Assembly (NCBI GenBank): GCA_964596325.1
Contig: CAZQSQ010000002.1
Location: forward strand, 1 to 64,000
Length of the DNA stretch: 64,000 bases
From: JBAZJI01 sp964596325
Lineage (GTDB): Bacteria > Patescibacteriota > Minisyncoccia > Minisyncoccales > JAGOPM01
Reading direction: 5' to 3'
Of this stretch, positions 7,250 to 15,423 are shown in pieces. The position numbers and the translations under genes are program-made. The notes beneath the pieces were generated by a model. That model was given only the letters and a program-made list of their open reading frames with translations, made no database searches and was not told where the DNA came from. How positions within the stretch are numbered: position 1 is the first letter of the stretch; each line of letters starts with the position of its first letter.

Positions 7250-8909
7250 AGTCAGTTCCAATTTTGTTATTTTATTTTGGTTGTTTGTAGAAATGAAGTC
7301 CCTTTTGTTTTGGGTTTATCTTTGGCAGCTCAAGGACTATCATATTGGCCGTTTTTTAGCGCATTTCCAAACAGCCAATGGCCGCAATGCCTACTTTGGC
7401 TTGCAAAACCGCTTGAAATTTTTACTGCTTTTGGCAGCGGTTTTGACTGCATATTTTTTTAATTCGCTTCCAGCGGAATTCGCCCGCCTTTTATTTAACC
7501 TGTTGCCACTGGCTATTGCCTGGCTTTATATTTTTCTGGGTGCCAAAGCGGCTTTTTCGCTTTTGTTTGGCAAAGCGGCCACGCCCAAACTAAATCTCAA
7601 AACTATCTTTCTTTTGATGATGGGTGCGGGCATGTTTTTGGTATTGGAAGAAAAAATTACCGCTATTATTTCGTCCCTTCACTGGCCTTTTCTTATCAGT
7701 GGGGGCAATACGATCGCTTTATTGGTAATTGATTTGCTATTGCCCATGGCTCTCAGTTTTTTGATTATCTTTCTGCAGCCTTTAACGGTTGTTTGGCGGA
7801 CTTTCGTGATTTTGGCTGCCAAGATAAAAAGATCGCAGTTAAAAAATCTTAAGGTTATCGGCATTACCGGCAGTTATGGGAAAAGCACCACCAAAGAAAT
7901 TTTAGCGCATATCTTATCGGCCGATTATCAGGTTGTTAAGACACCCAAAAACCAAAATTCCGAAATCGGAATAGCCAAGACGATCCTCAAATCCCTTAAA
8001 AAAGATACGCAATATTTTATCTGCGAAATGGGGGCCTACAACAAAGGAGGTATAAAGTTCCTTTGCGATATTGCCAAGCCCCAAATGGGTGTCTTAAGCG
8101 GCATCAATGAGCAGCATTTGGCGACTTTTGGCAGTCTGGCCAATACTGTGAGTGCTAAATTCGAACTTGTGCGCTGCCTGAAGAAGGGCGATAAGGCAAT
8201 TTTGAATTTTGCCAACGATTTAATTAAGGCAGAAGCCCAAAAGCAGAAATTTAACACTCAGCTAATCAGCGTCGGGAATAGTGAGGGTGACTACTCTTAT
8301 GCTGTTAAGTCTTTAACTAAAAACAGTGTGGAGTTTTCGTTTTGCGCCCAAAATCAGAAAGCGGACATCTCAATAAATTCGCCCGGAGGCTTAGGTTTGG
8401 TCCAAAACGCTTCCTTAGCCATTGCCGCCGCGCTGCAATGCGGCGTTAATTTGCAAACTATTGCTGCCTCTTTGAGGCTTTTAAGCCCGGAAATTTCTCC
8501 ATATAAGCTAGTTAGGAGTGCCAGCGGCCGGGAAATAATTTTGGCCACCTATTCGGCCAATCCCGAAAGCGTCCGCGGTGCCTTGCAATATCTTAGCCTG
8601 TTCTCGGGCAAAAAGATTTTTATCATGCCTTGTTTAATAGAGCTGGGATCGTCAGCCAAAAAAATCCACGAGGAATTCGGCAAGCTTATCGCCCAGAACT
8701 GCGACTTGGCTATTATTACGAGCCGCGATTATTATTCCGAAATTAAAAAAGGAGCTGTTGCGCAGGGGATTGTCCCAGGGCGCATCCTTTTTATGTCCGA
8801 GGGCAAGGCTATTGCCAAATTGCTCGCCCAGTTTACCGAGAGCGGCGATACAATCATGATTAGCGGCCGAGTTAATCAAATAATTGAAAACGAGGCGCAA
8901 AAAGTATGA
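7242..8909 (+). CDS. Membrane-tethered Mur ligase (MurF-like)
   Basis: Likely adds D-Ala-D-Ala or a similar group to the muropeptide. It has 555 residues: an N-terminal region with four or five hydrophobic spans (within 1-180), then a Mur ligase core with the ATP loop GITGSYGKSTT (207-217), the NQNSEIGI segment, EMGAYNKGGI, and the C-terminal domain with TYSANPES, the counterpart of the MurF DxYNANP motif. Standard MurF is soluble and about 450 residues, with an N-terminal UDP-binding domain that the membrane region seems to replace. Followed by cell-wall genes. It could instead modify another wall or capsule intermediate. Confidence 0.75.
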   Translation: MIEVSSNFVILFWLFVEMKSLLFWVYLWQLKDYHIGRFLAHFQTANGRNAYFGLQNRLKFLLLLAAVLTAYFFNSLPAEFARLLFNLLPLAIAWLYIFLGAKAAFSLLFGKAATPKLNLKTIFLLMMGAGMFLVLEEKITAIISSLHWPFLISGGNTIALLVIDLLLPMALSFLIIFLQPLTVVWRTFVILAAKIKRSQLKNLKVIGITGSYGKSTTKEILAHILSADYQVVKTPKNQNSEIGIAKTILKSLKKDTQYFICEMGAYNKGGIKFLCDIAKPQMGVLSGINEQHLATFGSLANTVSAKFELVRCLKKGDKAILNFANDLIKAEAQKQKFNTQLISVGNSEGDYSYAVKSLTKNSVEFSFCAQNQKADISINSPGGLGLVQNASLAIAAALQCGVNLQTIAASLRLLSPEISPYKLVRSASGREIILATYSANPESVRGALQYLSLFSGKKIFIMPCLIELGSSAKKIHEEFGKLIAQNCDLAIITSRDYYSEIKKGAVAQGIVPGRILFMSEGKAIAKLLAQFTESGDTIMISGRVNQIIENEAQKV

Positions 8910-10183
8910 TTTTCAAACGCCCAATTTCTAACGCCCTAGCTCCTAATATACAAAAAGACGATGTTCTTTTAGCTAAAAAACTGCTTTCTGGAGTCGGTCA
9001 GCTCACTATGCCTAACGGGGTAAAAGTGGCTGTAAAGGGCCAAAGAATGGCTCTGGAGGCCTATTTTTGTACTAAATTTGGGGTAAATAAAGCCTTTGCT
9101 TTCAATGCTGGCCGGTCAGCTCTTTTGGCTATTTTGCGCGCCTTGAGCCTGCCTTTGGGCAGCCAAATCGCGGTTCAGGCCTTTACCTGCAATGCCGTCA
9201 TTAATCCGATAATTAAGGCGGGATACCGTCCGGTTTATATTGATATTGACGATGATTTGAACTTGGATGTTTCTAAATTAAAACAGAAACTTGGCGAGGT
9301 TCGCGGCATCATTGTGCAGCATACTTTTGGCATGCCGGCCAAGATTAAGGAAATTTGCGCACTAGCCAAGGAGAAGAATATTTTTGTTATCGAAGATTGT
9401 GCGCATGCATTAGGCGTATCACTGGAAGGCCAGCCCTTGGGCAGTTTTGGCGACGCGGCCTTTTTCAGCTTCGGGCGCGATAAAGTCATTTCTTCAACCT
9501 ACGGCGGCTTGGCCCTTGCCAAGAATCAGACGATTGTAGCTGCCCTGGAAGGCTTTTATCAAAATTGCCCCTTGGCAAACCCGGAATGGACCAAACGCCA
9601 ATTACGCCATCCGATATTATTTGATAATGTGGTTTTGCCTTTTTATGATTTTTTTGATTTAGGCAAAAAATTCCTCTCACTGTATCTTAGAACCAACAAG
9701 CTCAGCCGCGCAGTGGAGCCGCAGGAATGCTTGGGGCAATGGAGCGAATCATTCCCGTTTTTGCTGCCAGACGAATTAGCAATTTTGGCCCTTAATCAGC
9801 TGCAAAAACTTTCCGAGTTCAGCCGACACCGTGAAGTTCTTGCAGGGCAATACTTCTCACTTCTGCAAGGCAATCTAAAAATCGCCATGCCTTTTATTGA
9901 AGCGCAAAAACCGCCTTTGCCCTTTATGCGTTTTCCGATTTTAGTCAAAGACCGCGCACCCATTTTGAAGCACTTCGCCAAGCAGGGAGTATATCTGGAT
10001 GATGGTTGGGGCGGAAAAAATATCGTTCCGACACAAACGGATTTGGCGCGGATGGGTTATATTTTGGGGTCGTGCCCGCGTTCCGAAGTTGTGGCAAAAA
10101 AAATTGTTAACCTGCCCCTTAATATCAATACGAGTTTGCCGGAAGCGAAAAAACTAATTGCCAAATTGGAAAAGATACTATGA
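8906..10183 (+). CDS. DegT/DnrJ/EryC1/StrS-type aminotransferase
   Basis: PLP enzyme of the sugar aminotransferase family, 425 residues. It shows the N-terminal NAGRSAL segment (67-73), the PLP-contacting VIEDCAHALG (Asp164) and a candidate Schiff-base lysine, Lys193, in FGRDKVISS followed by YGG. Such enzymes make amino sugars for surface polysaccharides or modified wall precursors. It overlaps the genes on both sides by 4 bases, between a Mur ligase and a FemAB-type transferase. The exact sugar substrate is unknown. Confidence 0.85.
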   Translation: MIFKRPISNALAPNIQKDDVLLAKKLLSGVGQLTMPNGVKVAVKGQRMALEAYFCTKFGVNKAFAFNAGRSALLAILRALSLPLGSQIAVQAFTCNAVINPIIKAGYRPVYIDIDDDLNLDVSKLKQKLGEVRGIIVQHTFGMPAKIKEICALAKEKNIFVIEDCAHALGVSLEGQPLGSFGDAAFFSFGRDKVISSTYGGLALAKNQTIVAALEGFYQNCPLANPEWTKRQLRHPILFDNVVLPFYDFFDLGKKFLSLYLRTNKLSRAVEPQECLGQWSESFPFLLPDELAILALNQLQKLSEFSRHREVLAGQYFSLLQGNLKIAMPFIEAQKPPLPFMRFPILVKDRAPILKHFAKQGVYLDDGWGGKNIVPTQTDLARMGYILGSCPRSEVVAKKIVNLPLNINTSLPEAKKLIAKLEKIL

Positions 10184-11253
10184 AATTACAGGTGCGCCCG
10201 ATAACTGAAAAAAACCAGTGGGAAAATTTTTGCCAGCAGGCTCAAAACAAGACTTTTCTTAATTCTTGGAATTGGGGCGTTTTTTATAATTCGCTAGGCA
10301 ATAAAATATGGCGCTTGGGCGTTTATGACGGCTCAAAACTTTTGGCGATCTGTTTGGCCATTAAAAAAGTAGCCAAGCGCGGCACGCACATTTTTGTGCC
10401 CCATGGCCCAATTTTTTCCAACGGGATAAAAGATAATTCCGAACTTTCCCAAATTGCTAAGGTTATTGTAGAGGAGCTTGCCGTTTTAGCCAAAACTGAA
10501 AATTGCACTTATTTGAAAATTTCACCCACCCTAAGCAACACTAAAGAAAATATCAATTTGTTTGCCAAATTGGGTTTTATAGAAGCAGCGATGTTTGTCC
10601 ACCCGGAAATCAGCTGGATACTGAATCTGGAAAAGAGCGAAGATGAGTTGCTTTCGGCCATGCGCAAGACAACGCGCTATATGATCCGCCAGGCCCAAAA
10701 GAGCCAAGTGGAAATTATCATTTCTACCGACCCTAAAGACATTGCGCAATATAATGAACTTTATTTGGCAACCGTGGCCCGCCACGACTTTATCCCATTT
10801 TCGCAAGAGTATTTAGAAAAAGAATTAGCGGCTTTTTCGGCTGATAAGCAGGTGGAGATATTTTTCGCCAAACACAATGGGAAGATCGTTTCCGGCGCGA
10901 TTATTATTTACTGGCAAAAAACCGCCTATTACCACCAAGGCGCCTCGGATAATTCCGGTACCCCGTCCAAGTCGGGCGCTTCCTATTTATTGCAATGGCA
11001 GATTATCAAACGCGCCAAAGAGTTGGGGTGCACGGCTTATAATTTTTGGGGTATTGTCCCGCAAATGCGCCGCTTGGAAGATCTTAATAGCCGTAAATTT
11101 AAGAATCATCCTTGGTATGGGTTATCCTTATTCAAAATGGGCTTTGGCGGAGGGTGCACTGAGTATATGCCCACGATGAATAAGCCGATCGGGGTTTTTA
11201 GCTGGCTATCTTTCCTTTATGAAAAGCTGGAACGAATTAAAAAAAGGTTATAA
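10180..11253 (+). CDS. FemAB-family peptidoglycan bridge aminoacyltransferase
   Basis: A 357-residue protein with the double GNAT-like fold of FemX/FemAB/MurM proteins, which transfer amino acids from aminoacyl-tRNA to the lipid-linked wall precursor. Typical signs are RKTTRYMIRQAQKSQV (about 163-178), the segment GASYLLQWQIIKRAKELG, and YNFWGI(V) just before the C-terminus. It has no membrane span. It overlaps the aminotransferase by 4 bases and is followed by ftsQ, so it belongs to the wall-synthesis group. Which amino acid it adds cannot be deduced. Confidence 0.85.
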   Translation: MKLQVRPITEKNQWENFCQQAQNKTFLNSWNWGVFYNSLGNKIWRLGVYDGSKLLAICLAIKKVAKRGTHIFVPHGPIFSNGIKDNSELSQIAKVIVEELAVLAKTENCTYLKISPTLSNTKENINLFAKLGFIEAAMFVHPEISWILNLEKSEDELLSAMRKTTRYMIRQAQKSQVEIIISTDPKDIAQYNELYLATVARHDFIPFSQEYLEKELAAFSADKQVEIFFAKHNGKIVSGAIIIYWQKTAYYHQGASDNSGTPSKSGASYLLQWQIIKRAKELGCTAYNFWGIVPQMRRLEDLNSRKFKNHPWYGLSLFKMGFGGGCTEYMPTMNKPIGVFSWLSFLYEKLERIKKRL

Positions 11254-11259
11254 ATTACC

Positions 11260-12174
11260 GTGGCAAACGTAAAATTGCGCTCTAAACATAAAATCCGCAA
11301 ACCCAAGCCTCTTTACGCGACGGCGGCCTTTCGGCTCGGCACGCTTAGTGTTATTTTATTGGTTGGCTCCATTTACTGCATTTTTTTCTTTGATTATTTT
11401 AAGATAAAAAATGTGAAAATCGAAGGTATCCAAAAAATTTCCGCCCAAGAGATACAAAACCAAGTTTGGGAAATTTTGAATGCCAAGGCCGCAATGCCGC
11501 AAAACGGAATATTCACCGTTCCGGGCGCCCAAATAACCAAACAGCTGAAAGAACGTTTTCCGGCCGCCCAAAGCGTGTCGGTTGCAAAAAGTTTACCCGC
11601 GACAATCGTGATAAAAATCACGGAGCGGCAGCCTTTGGCCCTTTGGTGCCCCTGCGAAATCCCCAGCGACAGCCTTTTGCCTTCCTACACCTCCAGCACA
11701 GCCACCTCAAGCTTGGCTAATTTCAGCGATTTTCGAACCTTTTTCGCGAAACAGAACTGCCATACAGCGGATAATTTTGATTGCTATTTAGTGGATAAGG
11801 ATGGCATTAAATTCGAAAACTCTCACGAATTTCCGTTTCGGATTGTGGCAGCCAAAAATTCCGCCGCCCTTGGCCAGACGGCTATCGAGGGTAATATTTT
11901 GACAACTATTCTAAAGATCAAGGAAAAAATCAGCCAAAAAATATCGGCCAGCTGCGACCTCGCCTACATTTATTCTCCGGCTCAAATAAATTTTCGGCTT
12001 GACGGTTACTGGTGGGCGTATTTCAACCCCAAAAAGGATATCGATTGGCAGATAAATGCCTTATCGGCTGTTTTGGAGAAAAAACTCAGCCAGCAAGAGA
12101 AGGAAAAACTCGAATACATTGATTTGCGCTTCGAAAATATTTCCGTGGTCAGCAAGCCGGAAAACAACAAATAA
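11260..12174 (+). CDS. ftsQ: FtsQ/DivIB-like cell division protein with POTRA domain
   Basis: A 304-residue bitopic membrane protein. A basic N-terminal tail (KLRSKHKIRKPK) is followed by one membrane helix (about 28-47) and a POTRA-like segment starting FKIKNVKIEGIQKIS (about 47-61), then the FtsQ beta domain. FtsQ links early and late divisome proteins. The GTG start at 11260 lies 6 bases after the FemAB stop. The mid region (SLLPSYTSSTATSS) is a low-complexity linker not usual in the family. It is the last gene of the operon, closed by a terminator. Confidence 0.75.
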   Translation: MANVKLRSKHKIRKPKPLYATAAFRLGTLSVILLVGSIYCIFFFDYFKIKNVKIEGIQKISAQEIQNQVWEILNAKAAMPQNGIFTVPGAQITKQLKERFPAAQSVSVAKSLPATIVIKITERQPLALWCPCEIPSDSLLPSYTSSTATSSLANFSDFRTFFAKQNCHTADNFDCYLVDKDGIKFENSHEFPFRIVAAKNSAALGQTAIEGNILTTILKIKEKISQKISASCDLAYIYSPAQINFRLDGYWWAYFNPKKDIDWQINALSAVLEKKLSQQEKEKLEYIDLRFENISVVSKPENNK

Positions 12175-12183
12175 GTTCAAATC

Positions 12184-12214
12184 AAATCCCCGTCAATGAG
12201 CGGGGATTTTTGTT
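12184..12214. terminator. Bidirectional terminator between ftsQ and the glycosyltransferase
   Basis: A nine-base stem AAATCCCCG (12184-12192) / CGGGGATTT (12201-12209), with a T run on the + side and A residues on the other, serving two convergent genes. Confidence 0.85.
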
Positions 12215-13981
12215 TCAGTCTACCTTGAATAAATATATTGAACGGCCAATGATGGCTGCAGGTTTTACATTGCGCAACCAAGAATAGTAGAGGGCGTCAT
12301 CGGGGTTATACTTTTTGATTTCCGGCAAGGGGATGGCCGTGCCATTTTTATAATAAGTCGCGGAAATCGCAATCCAGCCTTTTTGCGGGCCGCTATAACG
12401 ATCGATTTTGGTATAACCGGCGCCGAAAAAATATTGCGGGTCGCTGCCGCCCAAAAAATGCATTTTAATATTCCTAATCCCGTTTTCTTGGATGTAACGG
12501 TTTAGCTTATAAAAATCTTGGCCCCAATCAACATTAGAATCAACGACAAAATTGCGCCCATTTTCCATCGGCCCCACAAGCTCATTAAAGTAGGAAATGT
12601 AATCGGGATAAGCCCGCAATGGCTGAATTGCATACCAGGCGATCAAAACCCAAAAAATCAAAACCGCCAAGGTTTTGCCGACCCGGTTCTGCGGAGAAAA
12701 ATGTTTCCAAAAATAAATTGTGCCCTGGGCTATCAGGATCATCATAAAAGGTATGGCCGGCAAGAGGTGGCGGATACCGATATTGAGATTGCCAAAAACC
12801 GAAACCGCCCAATAAATCAAAATCCATAAAATCAGGGAAGTCATTTCGAAATTGGCTTTCAGGCGATTGAGAAGTTTTTTCTCTCCGGCCCGTTTCGCCC
12901 AGGCCCACAGGCCCAAGGCGGCAAAAACAAAAATTGCCAAAGGCGTTTTGATTGCGTAAACAACCGGAAAGTATTGCCACCAAGCCGTATTGTTTATTTG
13001 GCCCATGAAAAATGTCGTATTGCCGAATATGGTCCGGTGTCCGGCCTTAAAAAATCCGATGAGATATATCCCCAGGGGCCGCAGAACCGGAATATTGAGA
13101 ACTTGCAGCGCGATATTGCGATATAAGCTCATTTGCGGGCCCTCCAATAGGGTATTGGCATCGTAAACAAGCTTGGCGAGCGGCTCATTATAGGATTGGA
13201 TATGATAAAGGGGGATAATAATAAGAAAAACTGCAATCAAGCCGGCTGCCAAACAATAAAAAATATAACGAAAAACGGAAATCGCCGACTTGTCCTTTTT
13301 CCACGCATAGCAAATGGCTAAAAAACCTAAGAAGGGAATTAAAAGAACGGTCGAAAATTTGAAACAGAAGGCAATGCCCAATCCCAAGCCTGCCCAAATT
13401 ATATTGCCCAGATTTGGCGCCCGGAACATTTGCAAAAAAAGCATTGTTGCTAAAACGATACCGAAAGTTGCGCCGATATCCGTGGTAACCAGTCTTCCGT
13501 GGGCCAAAAAATTCGGGCAAAAGGCATAAAAGAACAAAGAAAGCAGGGCAACCTTATTGCCGAAATACCGCCGGGCGAAAATAAAAATCACTAAACCTAG
13601 AAGTATCGTTAAGGCTATCATGGGCAGGCGGGCCGCCAAAATAATGGCAAACGGATCATTGTCCGAGTGCCAGATGAATTGCGTGCCCGTGTCGTATTGT
13701 ATCCACCACTCATTATTTTTGATGTCGGAGAATGCGGGATTATCTTTGGGCCAATGCAAATTCATGAACTGCAGGGGCAAAGCGGCTAAATCCTTGGCCA
13801 AGGGCGGGTGCTCGGGATTAATGCGGTAGTCTTTGAGCTTCAAATAAGAATAGCCGGCCGGAATATGCGCCAGTTCATCGTAGGTGAGGGCCGTATCCTT
13901 TAAGCTGAAAAACATCAATGCCCCCATGGCGCAAAGCAAAAGAAAAGCAAACAAATTTGTCCACTTAGTATTAAGCTCCAT
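12215..13981 (-). CDS. Membrane glycosyltransferase of the PMT/ArnT (GT-C) type
   Basis: A 588-residue protein with roughly ten to twelve hydrophobic helices. After the first helix it has the acidic extracellular loop motif TYDELAHIPAGYSYLK followed by NPEHPPLAKDLAALP, the pattern of GT-C enzymes that use polyprenyl-phosphate sugars (PMT, ArnT). The C-terminal part has NVDWGQD and a periplasmic-type domain. It would glycosylate proteins, lipids or glycans outside the membrane. It is a single gene on the strand opposite its neighbours. Acceptor unknown. Confidence 0.82.
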   Translation of the reverse strand: MELNTKWTNLFAFLLLCAMGALMFFSLKDTALTYDELAHIPAGYSYLKLKDYRINPEHPPLAKDLAALPLQFMNLHWPKDNPAFSDIKNNEWWIQYDTGTQFIWHSDNDPFAIILAARLPMIALTILLGLVIFIFARRYFGNKVALLSLFFYAFCPNFLAHGRLVTTDIGATFGIVLATMLFLQMFRAPNLGNIIWAGLGLGIAFCFKFSTVLLIPFLGFLAICYAWKKDKSAISVFRYIFYCLAAGLIAVFLIIIPLYHIQSYNEPLAKLVYDANTLLEGPQMSLYRNIALQVLNIPVLRPLGIYLIGFFKAGHRTIFGNTTFFMGQINNTAWWQYFPVVYAIKTPLAIFVFAALGLWAWAKRAGEKKLLNRLKANFEMTSLILWILIYWAVSVFGNLNIGIRHLLPAIPFMMILIAQGTIYFWKHFSPQNRVGKTLAVLIFWVLIAWYAIQPLRAYPDYISYFNELVGPMENGRNFVVDSNVDWGQDFYKLNRYIQENGIRNIKMHFLGGSDPQYFFGAGYTKIDRYSGPQKGWIAISATYYKNGTAIPLPEIKKYNPDDALYYSWLRNVKPAAIIGRSIYLFKVD

Positions 13982-14038
13982 ATGGCTTTATTATAGTGGA
14001 CCGCCACAAACTTGCCCGAAAACTTTTCCACAACATGA

Positions 14039-14065
14039 TTAGCAGTCTAGGGTCTTGACTGCTAA
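14039..14065 (+). promoter_or_regulatory. CIRCE operator, variant
   Basis: TTAGCAGTC (14039-14047), nine bases, GACTGCTAA (14057-14065): a perfect inverted repeat. The canonical CIRCE is TTAGCACTC-N9-GAGTGCTAA, so each arm differs at one symmetric position. The right arm overlaps the -35 box. HrcA, encoded just downstream, should bind here and repress its own heat-shock operon. Confidence 0.9.
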
Positions 14066-14082
14066 TTTAGACGCGCTATAAT
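14055..14082 (+). promoter_or_regulatory. Heat-shock operon promoter
   Basis: TTGACT (14055-14060), 16 bases, TATAAT (14077-14082). Predicted transcription start is about 14089, at or within a few bases of the hrcA start codon, so the message may be leaderless. Confidence 0.8.
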
Positions 14083-14094
14083 CCGAGAGTGAAT

Positions 14095-14874
14095 ATGACC
14101 ACCAGACAAGAAAAAATCTTAAATGCGGTCATTAGGGAATATGTCAAAAGTGGCCAGCCCGTCGCTTCCTCTTCGCTGATCGGCAAGAGTAAGTTCGACC
14201 TAAGCCCGGCCACTATGCGTTTGGAATTCAACGCTTTGGAAAATGAGGGGATGCTTTTTCAGCCCTATGTTTCAGCGGGCAGCATTCCCACGGATAAGGC
14301 TTATCGCTTATTCGTAAATAAATTATTGGACAAGGGCGAGGAGCCCCAGATCGTCTCCGCTCCGGCCAGGCGGCTTGGCCAAGAATTGGAATCATATGAG
14401 CATGAGGACGACTTCACCAAATACATGCAGGAATCAGCCCGGCGCCTAGCCCACATGACCTCCTCTTTGGCTTTAGCCTATTTGACCGAAGACGATTTGA
14501 TTTTGCGGGAAGGCTGGGAAGAAATAATAAAGATGCACGAATTCGAACAGGCCAATTCCATCCGTAATCTAATCTCGACAATAAGCAAACTCGAGACGCA
14601 AATGGATGAATTCGAGGCCAGTATCGAGGAAATCAGCCCAACGCAAAACGATATTATGGTTTTTATCGGCAAGGAAATAAACCATAGTGGCGCCGCGGAT
14701 TTCAGCTTGATAATTTCGCGCTGCCAAAGCCCGGACTGTTCCAAAAAAGGGCTAATCGCCCTTATCGGGCCCAAAAGAATGGAATACGGAAAAAATATCG
14801 AATTGTTAAGGACGGCTAAAAAAGCCATTGAAAAAAAGAAAAAAAATGACCGAAAAAAATCCCAAACACGCTAA
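14095..14874 (+). CDS. hrcA: Heat-shock repressor HrcA
   Basis: Binds CIRCE and represses the chaperone operon. The N-terminal winged helix is clear: TTRQEKILNAVIREYVKSGQPV followed by the SPATMRLEFNALENEGML recognition region and AGSIPTDKAYRLFV. At 259 residues it is shorter than typical HrcA (about 340); the GAF-like effector domain is reduced. The ATG at 14095 is chosen; a GTG at 14089 sits at the predicted transcript start and is an alternative. It ends in a Lys-rich stretch that overlaps grpE by 29 bases. Confidence 0.9.
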   Translation: MTTRQEKILNAVIREYVKSGQPVASSSLIGKSKFDLSPATMRLEFNALENEGMLFQPYVSAGSIPTDKAYRLFVNKLLDKGEEPQIVSAPARRLGQELESYEHEDDFTKYMQESARRLAHMTSSLALAYLTEDDLILREGWEEIIKMHEFEQANSIRNLISTISKLETQMDEFEASIEEISPTQNDIMVFIGKEINHSGAADFSLIISRCQSPDCSKKGLIALIGPKRMEYGKNIELLRTAKKAIEKKKKNDRKKSQTR

Positions 14875-15382
14875 ATGCAGCTGCGAAGATCTAAAAACGC
14901 AACTGGAAAAAGCCGAGGCGAAATTGCAAGAGGCATCCGCCCAAAGCGAAGCATTCAAAAGTAACTGGCAGAGAGAGCGCGCCGATTTTCTGAACTATAA
15001 AAAAGAAGAAGGCGAACGGCTTAAACAAATGCGCCAATACGCGCTTGAATCATTGCTAGAACGTTTGCTGCCCGCCCTTGATTCGTTTGACATGGCTAAA
15101 AGCCATTTAAGCGAGGCTCAGTTTAAGGAGGCGGGCACACAGGGGCTCCTGATGACGGGCAAAATGATTGTAGAGGCTTTCAAGAGTATGGGGGTGGAGC
15201 CGATAAGTTATCTGGGGCAGCAATATGATCCGGTGGAATGCGAAGTGATAGAAGAGGTAGAAAATACCGATACAGCACCCGGGACAGTGGTTGAAGAAAC
15301 GCAAGCAGGTTACAAAACCAAAGAAAGGCTATTGCGGCCTTGTAAAGTAAAAATCGCAAAGCAGTCCCGTGAAGTCGAATAA
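14846..15382 (+). CDS. grpE: Nucleotide exchange factor GrpE
   Basis: Exchanges ADP for ATP on DnaK. It has 178 residues: a Lys/Glu-rich N-terminus with CSCED, a long coiled coil (about 15-85, including RERADFLNYKKEE), and the C-terminal beta domain with MGVEPISYLGQQYDPVECEV and a terminal RLLRPCKVKIA strand. The ATG at 14846 is preferred over an in-frame TTG at 14828. It overlaps hrcA and is second in the CIRCE-controlled operon. Confidence 0.95.
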   Translation: MTEKNPKHAKCSCEDLKTQLEKAEAKLQEASAQSEAFKSNWQRERADFLNYKKEEGERLKQMRQYALESLLERLLPALDSFDMAKSHLSEAQFKEAGTQGLLMTGKMIVEAFKSMGVEPISYLGQQYDPVECEVIEEVENTDTAPGTVVEETQAGYKTKERLLRPCKVKIAKQSREVE

Positions 15383-15423
15383 CGATTTCTATACGGGATT
15401 CTAAAAACTAAAATAAAAATTAT

